From NCBI RefSeq assembly GCF_038066715.1, contig NZ_JBBUKT010000015.1, positions 1 through 64,000 on the forward strand: a stretch of 64,000 nucleotides of DNA, read 5' to 3'. The notes beneath the pieces were generated by a model. That model was not told the DNA's origin and ran no database searches. It saw only the letters and a program-made list of their open reading frames with translations. The translations under genes were made by a program, and so were the position numbers. Origin of the DNA: Luteolibacter sp. Y139 (GTDB taxonomy: Bacteria; Verrucomicrobiota; Verrucomicrobiia; Verrucomicrobiales; Akkermansiaceae). The stretch's first letter is position 1, and each line of letters opens with the position of its first letter. This document shows, piece after piece, positions 34,701 through 42,984 of the stretch.

Positions 34701-35170
34701 CGGGACTTCCGGATCGCTCGGGATTTGCCGGTGGCACGCTGGAGATCTCGCCGGATGGCAAGACGCTGAGGCTGGTGGTTACCGGTGGAACGGACTATGG
34801 CAACTGGATCGGCGGGTTCACCTTCGCTCCCGGTGCGGATACGACGGCAGCGGGCGATCCGGATGGAGATGGCGTGAGCAATGCGAAGGAATACTCCTTC
34901 GGCCTCACTCCGAATAGCGGCGCCTCCCTCAGTCCGATGGTCTCGACCCTCGACAAAGCCACGGGGCAATTCAGCTATACCCGCCGCAAGCCGTCGCTGA
35001 CCGGCCTCAACTACAGCTACGAATTCAGCACGAATCTCAGTGGCTGGACTTCCTTCACACCGACGGCGGTCGTTTCCAACAACGGTGATCCGATCGAGAC
35101 AGTAACCGTCACCGTTCCCGCCGCGGTGATGAACAACGCGAAGGCATTCATCCGTGTGAGCGACCAATGA
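31784..35170 (+). CDS. Secreted autotransporter-associated beta-strand-repeat protein
   Basis: An 1128-residue exported protein starting MKVRRNNPFLRFSPLSPAA with a signal peptide of about 35 residues ending near GAHA. The body has repeated beta-strand units such as TLTAANTYTGATTVNAGTLQLDG and WTLAGVNTYTGTTTVNAGTL, predicted to form an extended beta-helix. No translocator barrel is present. The last 130 residues hold AAGDPDGDGVSNAKEYSFG, a beta-rich domain and the ending KAFIRVSDQ, parallel to the other giant proteins here. The gene is divergent from the ECF sigma gene with 172 bp between the starts, so it is a good candidate for control by that sigma/FecR pair. The frame is open upstream to 31496, but those codons overlap the sigma gene and were rejected. 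Confidence 0.88.
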   Translation: MKVRRNNPFLRFSPLSPAAVVMISFAGSTGAHANTALNVKTALALDAGLQVATTYDQNLVPAATRDIVFTTTANYANNFVAGRFGMGNTINTGSINLLNTATPITLFNGNQGTAAPVTLSGGNSTSGNAADLLYVATGANLAISGFKADGIVPNTVNLILGTSGNFNVAGTAWISAPIASGTITQNGTTNNLTANTNAITKTGAGTLLLTSSLNNFTGGMTISGGVLQLGNGGTTGKLATASAIVNDANLTINRSNATVQGTDFSAAAITGAGSFIQAGSGSTTLTAANTYTGATTVNAGTLQLDGSLTSNITVNASATLTGAGSTTGSLTMNAGSTFSAATFDPAFQANGVNFAGATKLTFNGTPSYGQQTVLFKYGAGGVQSLGNLTSNFRITPQNDVANSQVVGTVTVNDLTWNSTDGTWAIGTGGWSGAPSYYDGDSVTFNERPAASTVTISGVVSPASVVVTNTVNPYTFTGSGSISGITNLSKEGAGALTLATGNTYSGGTNLEAGMLNINHASALGTGPLAIYGGGIDNTSGAALVMTNAVPQNWNTDFTFTGSQNLDMGRGLVVTGGEGSNRTVTIAAGTLTVGRLTTFGQGFTKQGPGKLEVTGFANNIANSTVTGVLNVAAGELQINRTGVAAADSGDFTAAGLTGSGTVTNGGAGSRWFYSNPTEGSFTFTGLLANGGAGGLGFYKSNAGTQILTGANTFTDVGNVVGGALVLANNTALGTPAGNTNVSTGGSLQLQGGITVAEPLVTSGQGTGVASNNVVDLNPAAPGAIRNLSGNNTLSGTVSLTSGGGGTLVRVDSGSTLHFTGTIGIINAGTNRRIFLGGAGSGDVSGVISNNFGGAGVLSVDKVDAGTWTLAGVNTYTGTTTVNAGTLVLNGSLSTGAVTVATGGTLGGNGSIGGSVTIATGGIHSLALAATPEAQVPQTITGSLTHAVASVLNLTALSAPAAGTYNLVTTTTGTITGLPDRSGFAGGTLEISPDGKTLRLVVTGGTDYGNWIGGFTFAPGADTTAAGDPDGDGVSNAKEYSFGLTPNSGASLSPMVSTLDKATGQFSYTRRKPSLTGLNYSYEFSTNLSGWTSFTPTAVVSNNGDPIETVTVTVPAAVMNNAKAFIRVSDQ

Positions 35171-35214
35171 CCGGGTGAAGATCGTCAAAATTGAAGTGAA
35201 CCACTCACACGCGA

Positions 35215-35318
35215 GCGAGCCGACAACGAGGCTCGCCACATGACGAGTTTCCAGGGGTTTTCCTGAACGAGGTCATTCAGGAAGCGTAGTGGCGGCCCGG
35301 CCGGGTTACCGGGCCGCC
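35215..35318. terminator. Cluster of three hairpins after the 31784-35170 gene
   Basis: Three stems lie in a row: GCGAGCC/GGCTCGC (35215-35236), TTCCTGA/TCAGGAA (35260-35283) and a perfect 10-bp GGCGGCCCGG/CCGGGCCGCC (35291-35318). None has a good T-tract. The last is the strongest and probably terminates transcription from upstream. Confidence 0.5.
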
Positions 35319-35364
35319 ATCCTTGGATGAGAGCTATGACGTGACTTTCACCTGCAGCAAGCCA

Positions 35365-36069
35365 ATGAACCTTTTTCGAACGCCGATTCACGTCGGGATC
35401 GTGGAAAGCAATCGAGGGATCCTGTCCGAGCTTCAGCAGCTCATCAATGAAGCAGGAAACCTGCGTTGTGTCTGTGCCTCGACCAGCGGCGAGGATGCCT
35501 TGGAGAGGATTCCACAGGCGCGACCGCACGTGGTGATCATGGGCCTGGGCCTTGCCGGGATCTGCGGCATCGAGTGCACGGTCCGCCTCAAGCGGATTCT
35601 CCGGGAGACCCAGGTGTTGATATACTCGTCGCAAAGCGCGGAACAGTCGGTATCGCGTGCCTTTCAGGCTGGAGCGGGAGGATATCTTCTCAAGCACCGC
35701 GATCATTCGGCGATCGTGCAGGGGGTGTTGGATCTGGTGGACGGTGGCGCGCCGATGACCGGCGAAGTCGCCCGCAAGGTCGTTCAATCCTTATGGAGGA
35801 CAGAAGCCCGCAGTCTCAGTGATCTCCTCACGCCGCGGGAAGAAGAGATCCTCGGATGTCTGACGAGCGGGCTGGTGAACAAGGAGATCGGGGACCGGCT
35901 TGCCGTGAGTTGTGACACGGTGCGCTATCACCTGAAGAATATTTACGCCAAGCTGAGTGTGCGAACGCGCACGGAGGCGGTGGTCAAGTATCTGAGTTCA
36001 ACCGACCGACACCCGGGTGATGCGGAAGTGTATCCGCTGCCGCTGTCGCCCCTGATCGGGAGCAAGTGA
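35365..36069 (+). CDS. LuxR/NarL-type response regulator with degenerate receiver
   Basis: A 234-residue DNA-binding regulator. The N-terminal receiver-like domain (about 1-125) starts IHVGIVESN. Where phosphorylatable receivers have an aspartate after the third strand, this protein reads VVIMGLGLAG, with glycine in its place. The conserved Lys (GYLLKHRD) and Ser/Thr (IYSSQ) positions remain. The C-terminal GerE-type helix-turn-helix (about 150-215) is intact: LTPREEEILGCLTSGLVNKEIGDRLAVS then VRYHLKNIYAKL. It should bind DNA but cannot be phosphorylated at the canonical site. No histidine kinase is adjacent. An ATG at 35323 would add 14 residues but overlaps the strong hairpin region. Confidence 0.88.
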   Translation: MNLFRTPIHVGIVESNRGILSELQQLINEAGNLRCVCASTSGEDALERIPQARPHVVIMGLGLAGICGIECTVRLKRILRETQVLIYSSQSAEQSVSRAFQAGAGGYLLKHRDHSAIVQGVLDLVDGGAPMTGEVARKVVQSLWRTEARSLSDLLTPREEEILGCLTSGLVNKEIGDRLAVSCDTVRYHLKNIYAKLSVRTRTEAVVKYLSSTDRHPGDAEVYPLPLSPLIGSK

Positions 36070-36093
36070 AGCAAGCTCACGAATCGCCGGATC

Positions 36094-36375
36094 ATGAGAG
36101 AAGCCATCCATGAAGCCGACTCGCTCGACCTCGAGAACGAGATTTTCGAGACGGCCCTGCAACTCACCGATCCCGAGCGAAGACGCGAATACCTGGACAG
36201 GACGTTTTACGGGGATCGTCAGGGCAGGGAGGGAATGGAGGAGTTGCTCGGGATGACCGGGATCGCATCGAGCTATTTTCTGGAGGGTCGCCAGAGAATG
36301 CTGGAACTCGCCCGGGAAGTGCTGGAGGAGCTACCGGAGTGGGTAGGTGTCCCGGTGCTTCCTCCAAAGCGCTGA
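36094..36375 (+). CDS. Orphan N-terminal domain of bacterial Ser/Thr kinase type
   Basis: A 93-residue protein whose sequence (ENEIFETALQLTDPERRREYLDRTFYGD, continuing to EGMEELLGMTGIASSYFL) follows the short helical domain that precedes the kinase domain in many Verrucomicrobiota and Planctomycetota Ser/Thr kinases. That form reads roughly IFxxALxLxxxERxxYLDxACxGDxxLRxEVExLL. No kinase domain follows; the frame stops after a proline-rich end. It is either a truncated kinase gene or a stand-alone adaptor. It lies 24 bp after the degenerate response regulator on the same strand, so the two probably form an operon. Confidence 0.6.
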   Translation: MREAIHEADSLDLENEIFETALQLTDPERRREYLDRTFYGDRQGREGMEELLGMTGIASSYFLEGRQRMLELAREVLEELPEWVGVPVLPPKR

Positions 36376-36456
36376 AAGAATTTCCCCTCGCCACCGTTCC
36401 CGGAGTTCAATCGCTCGGCCCATGAGAGCGGCTTTCAACTCCCGTCAGGCGTGACA

Positions 36457-37548
36457 ATGATACGAACCATCCGGATCCCTTGTATTGCAGCGACTAGCTT
36501 CGCACTGGCGGGCGGCCATTTGCAGGCATTCACCACGGCGGATTCGGATGCGATTTTCGAGGCCCATACGAAGACCTTCTATCGAGTGGAGAATGGCAAA
36601 GGGTGGCACCTCAAGAAGTCGGATGGAGACAACAGGGCGGACTTCTGGATGCAGGCGGAGATGCTGGAAATGGTGCTGGATGTTTACGCCCGCACCCAGA
36701 GCAAGAAGCAGCTCGCGATGTTCGACGAGTTGCTCAAGGGATTCATCGCCAAGCATGGGGAAACCTGGGAGCGCAACGATTTCAACGATGACATCATGTG
36801 GATGGTCATCGCCTGCACGAGGGGATACCTGATCACGAAGAATCCCGAGTATCTCTCGGTGGCGAAGGCGAACTTCGACCTCTGCTACAAGAGGGCGATC
36901 TCGGATGACCTCGGCGGTGGCCTGTGGTGGAAGACCGACAACAAGTCGAAGAACGCCTGCGTGAATGGCCCCGGAGCAATCGCGGCTTTCCTGCTGGGGC
37001 AGGCGACGAAGAATCACGCCTATACGACCAAGGCGAAGGAGCTGTTCCTGTGGGAGCGAAAGACGCTGTTCGACGAGAAGACGGGAAAGGTCTCCGATAA
37101 CATCCAGAAGAGTGGCAAGGTGGGTGCCTTCGCACTCACCTACAATCAGGGGACCTTCGTCGGAGCGGCGAACTTGCTCGGTTACAACAGCGATGCGCAG
37201 CTGGCGGCTGCCTTCACGATGAACAGCATGTGCAAGGATGGTTATCTGCCGGCGTCCGGAGAGGCGGGCGATGGCGGTGGATTCAATGGGATCGGCGTGC
37301 GATGGATCGCCCGCTACATGAGGGACCAGAAGCAACAGGCGACCTTCGAGCCATGGCTGCAGAAGAATGCCGAGGCCGCCTGGCAAGCGCGGCGGGTGGA
37401 CGACAATCTCTCCTGGTGTGCCTGGCCGAAGCCGACGCCCGAGGGAACGAGGCATGCGTGGGGCTGCAGCAGTGCGGTCGTGATCCTGCAGGCGGTGCGG
37501 CCGACCGAGCCGGTCAAGCAAGAGGGTGCTGTTAGAAAAGCGCCGTGA
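36457..37548 (+). CDS. Secreted GH76-family glycoside hydrolase (endo-alpha-1,6-mannanase type)
   Basis: A 363-residue exported enzyme with a signal peptide (MIRTIRIPCIAATSFALAGG, cleaved near LQA). The (alpha/alpha)6-barrel family 76 pattern is present: FWMQAEMLEM, the catalytic aspartate pair in FNDDIMWMVIA (near residues 110-116), GGGLWWKTDN, NGPGAIAAFLL and a late GGGFNGIGVRWIARY. GH76 enzymes cleave alpha-1,6-mannan of fungal walls or mannosyl-inositol glycans. GTG at 36451 adds two residues and is an equal alternative start. The gene is not grouped with other mannan-degradation genes here. Confidence 0.85.
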   Translation: MIRTIRIPCIAATSFALAGGHLQAFTTADSDAIFEAHTKTFYRVENGKGWHLKKSDGDNRADFWMQAEMLEMVLDVYARTQSKKQLAMFDELLKGFIAKHGETWERNDFNDDIMWMVIACTRGYLITKNPEYLSVAKANFDLCYKRAISDDLGGGLWWKTDNKSKNACVNGPGAIAAFLLGQATKNHAYTTKAKELFLWERKTLFDEKTGKVSDNIQKSGKVGAFALTYNQGTFVGAANLLGYNSDAQLAAAFTMNSMCKDGYLPASGEAGDGGGFNGIGVRWIARYMRDQKQQATFEPWLQKNAEAAWQARRVDDNLSWCAWPKPTPEGTRHAWGCSSAVVILQAVRPTEPVKQEGAVRKAP

Positions 37549-37565
37549 GTTGAAACGAGGGACCT

Positions 37566-37705
37566 CTTCTCCGGAACCTACCGCCGTTTTTTCCGGCGAA
37601 CCCATGCCGGAGAAGAAAAGGCGGTTGCCCTCGGGAGCTGCGGTTGCCGGAGAAGAGGACCAAGTCGGGGAGGACACTTTGCCGCCCGCTGAGGAGGCGG
37701 GCGGC
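37566..37705. terminator. Hairpins between convergent genes
   Basis: Two structures separate the GH76 gene from the convergent giant gene. CTTCTCCGG (37566-37574) pairs with CCGGAGAAG downstream around an inner CGCCG-T6-CCGGCG. A perfect 9-bp GCCGCCCGC/GCGGGCGGC lies at 37681-37705. The second is close to the minus-strand gene end at 37720. T-tracts are poor. Confidence 0.5.
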
Positions 37706-37719
37706 GCGTGAAGGGGTGC

Positions 37720-40700
37720 TTACTCGGTGGTGGTGGCCGTGATCCGGGCGAACAGTTTCCCGGTCGGCGCATTGGATGCCGGGATGGTGACGATCACGTG
37801 ATCGGGCGTGGTTTCCTCATCGATCGTGACGGTGATGCCGCCCGCGTAGGAGCCGCCGCTCTGGGTGATGGGCACATCGGTCCAAGTGCCATTGAGAGTG
37901 GCGGCCCACTGGACGGTCGCATCGACTTCTCCGATGGAGGTTTCGTCGCGGTCGAACTCGAGGGTGAGTCCTTGGCTGCCGTCGCCAGTGACCGTGATGA
38001 GGGGCGTATTGTCCGTCACGAGTGGATTCCCGCCGAGCACCCACTCGAGGCCATTGGCGATGCCGTCTTTCTCCGGATCATCATTGAAGCCATTCTCCTT
38101 GCCGGGAGAGCCATCGAGGCCCTTTGACGTGGCCCAGACGAGATAGGGGCTGGCCGCGGAAGTGGAGACGAGCTGCACTTGGAACGGGGTGTAGTGGATT
38201 ACAAAAGAGTTCAATCCAGAGCTGATCGTGGCACCTTCCGGCAAGCTGGCGAACGTGCCGGTGACTCCCCCGGAAGCATCGACGATGGCGAACTCGGTTC
38301 CCGTCGACAGGGTGCTCGCGCCGATTTCACCGAGCGTGAGCGTCGCGCCCGCGATATCGATGGTGCCGAAGGATTGGACCTGGTCGGCGCTGCTGAACTC
38401 GCCATCGATCTTCACATGGAGGGTCGAGCCCGGGGCGAGGTCGGCCGAGCTGCAGAAGAAGACAGCCGTGTCCGCATCACCAGGGGCAAGGGTGGCGCCC
38501 GAGGCTACGGTCAGGGCGGAGTTGTCGCTATTGCCATTGCCGCCGAGCGTGCCTGCCTGGACGGCCGTCGTTCCGCTGAAGGAATTGAGGCCATTCAGGA
38601 TGAGCGTGCCGGCGCCGGTCTTCACGAGGCCGCCGGTGCCATCGAGGGCGCCCGTGAGGCGGATGGTGTGGCCGGCGGTGTCGAAGGTGGTATTGCCGCC
38701 GGTGCCGGTCAGGGCGATGGCCAGCGGTGACTGCCAGTCCGCGGCGGCACTGATGGTGCTGCCGCCGAGAGCGAAGGTGTAGAGTCCGCTGGTGGTGGTG
38801 ATGCCGCCGGTGCCGATGGTGAAGGTGCCGCCATTCAGCGTGCAGGTGGCGGTGCCGAAGCCAAAGGTGGAGCCTAGTTCCAGCTGGCGGACGGAGACGG
38901 AGCCGCCGGCTTGCGTGAAGCTGCCGGTGACACCGGCGCTGGTGCCTCCGAGGGCGAGGCCGAGCTTGATGTTTGGCATATTCAGCGTGCCGCCGTTCAT
39001 CTGGTAGCTGGAGGCGGTGCCCGTGTTCGCTCCGCTGGCGCCGATGAAGGCGTTGGCGCGGTTGGCGGGAGTGTAAGTGAAGGTGCCGCCGTTTTGAACG
39101 ACTGCCGCGGAGCCGCCATCGCGGCCGAAAACGAGATCGTCAACGTAGCTGCCGGTGACATTGATGACGGCACCGGGCTCGATGGTGGCGGTGGTGTGGG
39201 CGCCGGTGATATTGCCGAGCCAGATGGTCGCACCGCCGCCGGTGAAGTTGGTGGTGCCGGTGAAGCTCAGCGTGGCATTGGTGGTGGTGATGCCGCCGAA
39301 GCTGCTCGTGCCCGTGAAGCTGCGGATGGCCGAGCCGCTATCGAGCAGACTGCCGGTGAAGGTATTGTTCCCACCGAGGGTGAGATTGCCCGAGGCTCCG
39401 ATGAGCACGAGGTTTCCAGAGACCGTGGAGGTGCCATTGAGCGCGACCTCGCCAGCGTCCAACAGCAACGAGCTGCCGGAGGACAGGGGGGAGGTCAGCG
39501 TGAGCGAGCCGGCGCCCAGCTTGTGCAGGCCGCCGGAGGATGTGATCGTGCCGGTGCCACCGAAGGTGTAGTTGTTGGAACTGCTATCCACGGTGAACGA
39601 AGCGGTGGAGACGTTCGTGCTGACATTCACGGCGGGAGTTGCCGAGCCGGTGTTGCCGAAGCTCACCGGATCGCCGTCGGCGAAGGTGGTGGCGGCCACG
39701 CCGTCATTCCAATTCGGAGTGAGGAAATTCCACGCGTTGGTGGTGCCATCGCCGACCCAGGTAAGATTGCGGCGGCTGGTGCCGAAGACGACGTCCGACC
39801 AGCTCTGGCCGATGCGAATTTCATCGTGCTTCACGGTGCGGGTGCCGTCGAAGGCGGCGAGCGAAATGCCATTGAAGGACATGTCGGCCGCGGCCAGCCG
39901 GGTGAGCGTGGGGACGCCGGGCTCGGTGGCCGAGACGGGATTCTGATAGACGAGGACGTCGTCATTGCCGGCCTTGAAGTTGATGCGCACGACGTAGAAG
40001 TTCACGCCGGTGCTGCCGGCGCCGATGACGGTCTGGGTGCCATTCGGCGCGCGGAGCGAGATGGTGGCGTTGCCGGTGTCATTGCCGATGCCGCCGATGC
40101 GTCCGGGGTCGCCGAGATTGCCGCGGTGGAACTCGAACTCGAAAAACTTGGTGGTGCCGTCCGGCTGCTGGAGGAAGCTGATGTAGATCGTCTTGCCATC
40201 GGCGCCGATGTTGCCGCTGCCATCGACGTAGCCAGCGGTGCCGAAGCGGCCGCCGGTGGTGGCATCGAGCAAGCGTCCGTCACGCTGGCCATTGGGGACG
40301 AAGGAGGCGTTTCCGTGCGAGAGCAGGTCGTGGCCGTTGGGAGCATTGGTGCCGGCGACGAGGCTGGCGCCGATGATGTCAGAACCGCCGCCGGAGACAT
40401 TGGTCCACGCGGCCCCCCAGCCGAGGCCGCCGGTTTTGGCGACGGTGGCGCCGGGACCTGTATCATAGTCGAAGCCCTCGTAGGCGAGCAATCCGGCGGG
40501 TGCAGTCTCCACCGTGACCTGTGCATCGGTGGTAGTGGCGTTGCCTTGGGAATTGGTGGCTACCAGATGGTAGGCACCGCTGTTAGAGGGTTGGGCATTG
40601 CCCAGCGTAAGCGTCGCGTTGGTCTCGCCGCCGAGTGGATCGCTGCCTTTGTACCACTGGTAGGTCGGCAGCGGTTGGGCGGTGACGTCCGTGGTGAGCA

Positions 40701-41568
40701 CCACGGTGGAGCCGGCGTAGGCCTGGGTGGCGGCCCGCGGTTGCTTGACGATCACCGGTGCCGCATTGGGAGGAACGGTCACGTCCGCCCAAGTCTCGCC
40801 GATGCGGACTTCATCATGGGCGACGGTGCGGCTGTTGTTGAAGGCGCCGAAGGAGATGCCATCGAAGGACATGTCCGCTGCACCAAGCCGGATGAGCGTG
40901 GGGGAGGCAGGTTCGGTCAGGGATGTGGGATTGCGGTAGACGTAGACGTCGTCGTTGCCGTTCTTGAAGTCGATGCGGACAACGTAGAAGTTCACATTGG
41001 TATCGCCCGCGCCGATCGCGGTGTGGGTGCCGTTCGGTGCACGCAGGTTGACGTTGGTGCCGCCCTGGTCATTGCCGATACCGCCGATGCGTCCCGCGTC
41101 GCCGAGGTTGCCGCGGTGAAACTCGAACTCGTAGTAGTTCGAGGTGCCGTTCGCTTGCTGGAGAAAGCTGAGGTAAATGGTCTTGTTATCCGCGCCGATG
41201 ACATTGCTGGCGTTCACGTAGCCGCGACTGCCGAAAGGGCCGGTGGCGGTGATATCCAGCTTGCGGCCGACGCGGCGGCCATTCGGCAGGAACGAGGCGC
41301 GGCCGAGCGAGCGGAGGTCGTAGCCTGCCGGGGCGCTGGCGGATGCGGTGAGACCAGCGGCGGAGACATCGGAGCTGGCGTTGCTCACCGTTTGCCAAGC
41401 GCCGTTCCAGCCGGAGCCACCGGCCTTGCCGGTCAGGCTGCCTGAGCCTGCGGGATAGTCGAAGCCTTCATAGGCCATCGGTGCGGCATGGGTTGCCAAG
41501 GGAATCAATAAGGCCACGCCAAAGGCGAGCGGGGTCAAAGGGAGGTAGGACTGAGTTGGTTTTTTCAT
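37720..41568 (-). CDS. Giant secreted protein: duplicated lectin-like modules, Ig-like domain, beta-strand repeats
   Basis: A 1282-residue exported protein (MKKPTQSYLPLTPLAFGVALL, signal peptide ending near ATHA). Two homologous modules of about 240 residues (about 30-270 and 360-600) each run from AYEGFDY through FEFHRGNLGD(A/P)GRIGGIGND to HDE(V/I)RIG. They are a recent internal duplication, probably LamG/concanavalin-like. Between them is an Ig-like domain (about 275-360, TYQWYKGSDPLGG ... NSGAYHLVATNSQG). Autotransporter-associated beta-strand repeats follow (about 620-1120). The C-terminal region has DDPEKDGIANGLEWVLGGNP and ends KLFARITATTTE. The likely role is surface or matrix attachment to glycans. 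Confidence 0.88.
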   Translation of the reverse strand: MKKPTQSYLPLTPLAFGVALLIPLATHAAPMAYEGFDYPAGSGSLTGKAGGSGWNGAWQTVSNASSDVSAAGLTASASAPAGYDLRSLGRASFLPNGRRVGRKLDITATGPFGSRGYVNASNVIGADNKTIYLSFLQQANGTSNYYEFEFHRGNLGDAGRIGGIGNDQGGTNVNLRAPNGTHTAIGAGDTNVNFYVVRIDFKNGNDDVYVYRNPTSLTEPASPTLIRLGAADMSFDGISFGAFNNSRTVAHDEVRIGETWADVTVPPNAAPVIVKQPRAATQAYAGSTVVLTTDVTAQPLPTYQWYKGSDPLGGETNATLTLGNAQPSNSGAYHLVATNSQGNATTTDAQVTVETAPAGLLAYEGFDYDTGPGATVAKTGGLGWGAAWTNVSGGGSDIIGASLVAGTNAPNGHDLLSHGNASFVPNGQRDGRLLDATTGGRFGTAGYVDGSGNIGADGKTIYISFLQQPDGTTKFFEFEFHRGNLGDPGRIGGIGNDTGNATISLRAPNGTQTVIGAGSTGVNFYVVRINFKAGNDDVLVYQNPVSATEPGVPTLTRLAAADMSFNGISLAAFDGTRTVKHDEIRIGQSWSDVVFGTSRRNLTWVGDGTTNAWNFLTPNWNDGVAATTFADGDPVSFGNTGSATPAVNVSTNVSTASFTVDSSSNNYTFGGTGTITSSGGLHKLGAGSLTLTSPLSSGSSLLLDAGEVALNGTSTVSGNLVLIGASGNLTLGGNNTFTGSLLDSGSAIRSFTGTSSFGGITTTNATLSFTGTTNFTGGGATIWLGNITGAHTTATIEPGAVINVTGSYVDDLVFGRDGGSAAVVQNGGTFTYTPANRANAFIGASGANTGTASSYQMNGGTLNMPNIKLGLALGGTSAGVTGSFTQAGGSVSVRQLELGSTFGFGTATCTLNGGTFTIGTGGITTTSGLYTFALGGSTISAAADWQSPLAIALTGTGGNTTFDTAGHTIRLTGALDGTGGLVKTGAGTLILNGLNSFSGTTAVQAGTLGGNGNSDNSALTVASGATLAPGDADTAVFFCSSADLAPGSTLHVKIDGEFSSADQVQSFGTIDIAGATLTLGEIGASTLSTGTEFAIVDASGGVTGTFASLPEGATISSGLNSFVIHYTPFQVQLVSTSAASPYLVWATSKGLDGSPGKENGFNDDPEKDGIANGLEWVLGGNPLVTDNTPLITVTGDGSQGLTLEFDRDETSIGEVDATVQWAATLNGTWTDVPITQSGGSYAGGITVTIDEETTPDHVIVTIPASNAPTGKLFARITATTTE

Positions 41569-41798
41569 GGACTCGGGGTCGCGGTTTTTCGAACCGGACA
41601 CCGGACGGCGGCAGGATCATCACGATCACTCTCCATCCGATGGGTTATGCCAGCTACCCCGGCACCCAAAGGCGCAACAACCGGAAAGCCCGTGCCCCTT
41701 GCACGATTCTGTCACGACCGCTTTTGAGTGCAGCCATGACAGCATGCCGGCTCTCGAGACTCTCGGGTGCCGTTTTCAATCGTGTCGCTCCGCCTCCC
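41569..41798. other. Intergenic region upstream of the giant protein
   Basis: This 230-bp spacer must carry the promoter of the minus-strand gene starting at 41568. No clear hexamer pair or hairpin is visible, and the open frames crossing it have no protein-like character. The regulator gene ends at 41799 on the same strand, so it reads into this gene. Confidence 0.3.
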
Positions 41799-42965
41799 CT
41801 ACTTGCTCCCGCTGCGGGACGAGCCTTGGTAAGCGCCGCAGGTTTCACGCACGATCATCTGCGGCGAGAGCATGATGTTTCGCGGCGGCAGGGAGGGGTT
41901 AGAGATCCGCTCGAGCATGCAGTTGAAAGCCGTCAGGGCGATATCGCGGCAGGGCTGCTGCATGGTGGTCAGCGGGATGGTGAGCAGGTTGGCAAAGCGG
42001 ACGTCGTCGAAGCCGACCAGTCGCACGTCATCCGGCACCTTTACGCGCAGGCGGTTCAGTGTTTGCAGCAGTTGCGCGGCGATGTGATCGCTGGTGCACA
42101 TGATCGCCTCGATCCTGCCGCTCTGCACTATGGTGCGGACAAACTTCTGGTCGAGCGGATCGCCGATGCGGACGAAGTCCCTCGGGACATCGATGCCCTG
42201 GGCAAACATGGCGGATTGTGCGCCCGCGATTCGCAGATCCACGGTGGACGCGGTGTAAGGCTTCGCGACGTAGACGATGCGCTTCACGCCTAGCTTGATC
42301 AAGTGGGCGGCGAGGCGATAGCCGCCGGAGAAATTATCCACGCCCACGAGATCGAATTCGCTGCGGCGGGGGAGGCCTACCGCATCGCGATCGAGCAAGA
42401 CGATCGGAATGCCAGCCTGTCGGAGCCGCGTGAGAATGCGCAGGTTCGCTTCATCGCGATCTGCTTGATGCTCGAAGGGGACGGCGAATACCCCGGCGAG
42501 TCCGCTTTCGATGAAGCGCTCACAGAGTTCCTCGGCCTCGCTGACGGTCATCTTGGGTTCGTTCAGGTTGCGGCTCAGTCCTTGGTCGCCCCACCACAGT
42601 CCGAAATCATGGACGCGGGCGAGGTCGGCAAGCTCGCCGCAGATCGTTTCGAAGATCTCGGTGTGGCGGAGATTCGGCACCAGCATGCCGAGTTGCCGGG
42701 TGCCTGCCTGAGGCCGACGAGGTGCGCTGCTACCGCTGCCAGTGCGCGGATCGGAGACATAGGTGCCTGAGCCCGCGCGGCGCTCGATCAGCCCTTCATC
42801 ACGCAGCGCAAGCAACGCCCGGCCGATGGTAGGGCGGGAAACCTGGAACCGTTCCGCAAGCTGGAGCTCGCTCGGCAGCCGACCGGTTTTGGCATATTTT
42901 CCGGCCAGGATCTCGGTGGCCAGTATCCTCGAAACGTCACGGTGCTTTGCCTGCTTGTCACTCAT
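41799..42965 (-). CDS. GntR-LacI hybrid (AraR-type) sugar-responsive regulator
   Basis: A 388-residue transcription factor combining two families. The N-terminal GntR winged helix-turn-helix spans about residues 8-75 (GRLPSELQLAERFQVSRPTIGRAL, then GLIERRAGSGTYV). The C-terminal LacI/periplasmic-binding-like effector domain spans about 90-375 (LGMLVPNL, GVDNFSGGYRLAAHLIKLG, VGFDDVRFANLL, PLTTMQQPC). This architecture is that of AraR-like sugar repressors. It is divergent from an MFS sugar porter and a GH32 gene, and two palindromes lie in the 95-bp shared spacer. A fructose- or sucrose-derived effector is the natural inference, not shown directly. Confidence 0.9.
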   Translation of the reverse strand: MSDKQAKHRDVSRILATEILAGKYAKTGRLPSELQLAERFQVSRPTIGRALLALRDEGLIERRAGSGTYVSDPRTGSGSSAPRRPQAGTRQLGMLVPNLRHTEIFETICGELADLARVHDFGLWWGDQGLSRNLNEPKMTVSEAEELCERFIESGLAGVFAVPFEHQADRDEANLRILTRLRQAGIPIVLLDRDAVGLPRRSEFDLVGVDNFSGGYRLAAHLIKLGVKRIVYVAKPYTASTVDLRIAGAQSAMFAQGIDVPRDFVRIGDPLDQKFVRTIVQSGRIEAIMCTSDHIAAQLLQTLNRLRVKVPDDVRLVGFDDVRFANLLTIPLTTMQQPCRDIALTAFNCMLERISNPSLPPRNIMLSPQMIVRETCGAYQGSSRSGSK

Positions 42966-42984
42966 GCGGTCATCTCAGGTTTTA

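Noticed and set aside
38911-41445. 844-codon plus-strand frame opposite the duplicated-module protein
   Set aside because: Antisense shadow of a repetitive gene; Ala/Gly/Asp-rich without motifs or ribosome-binding site.
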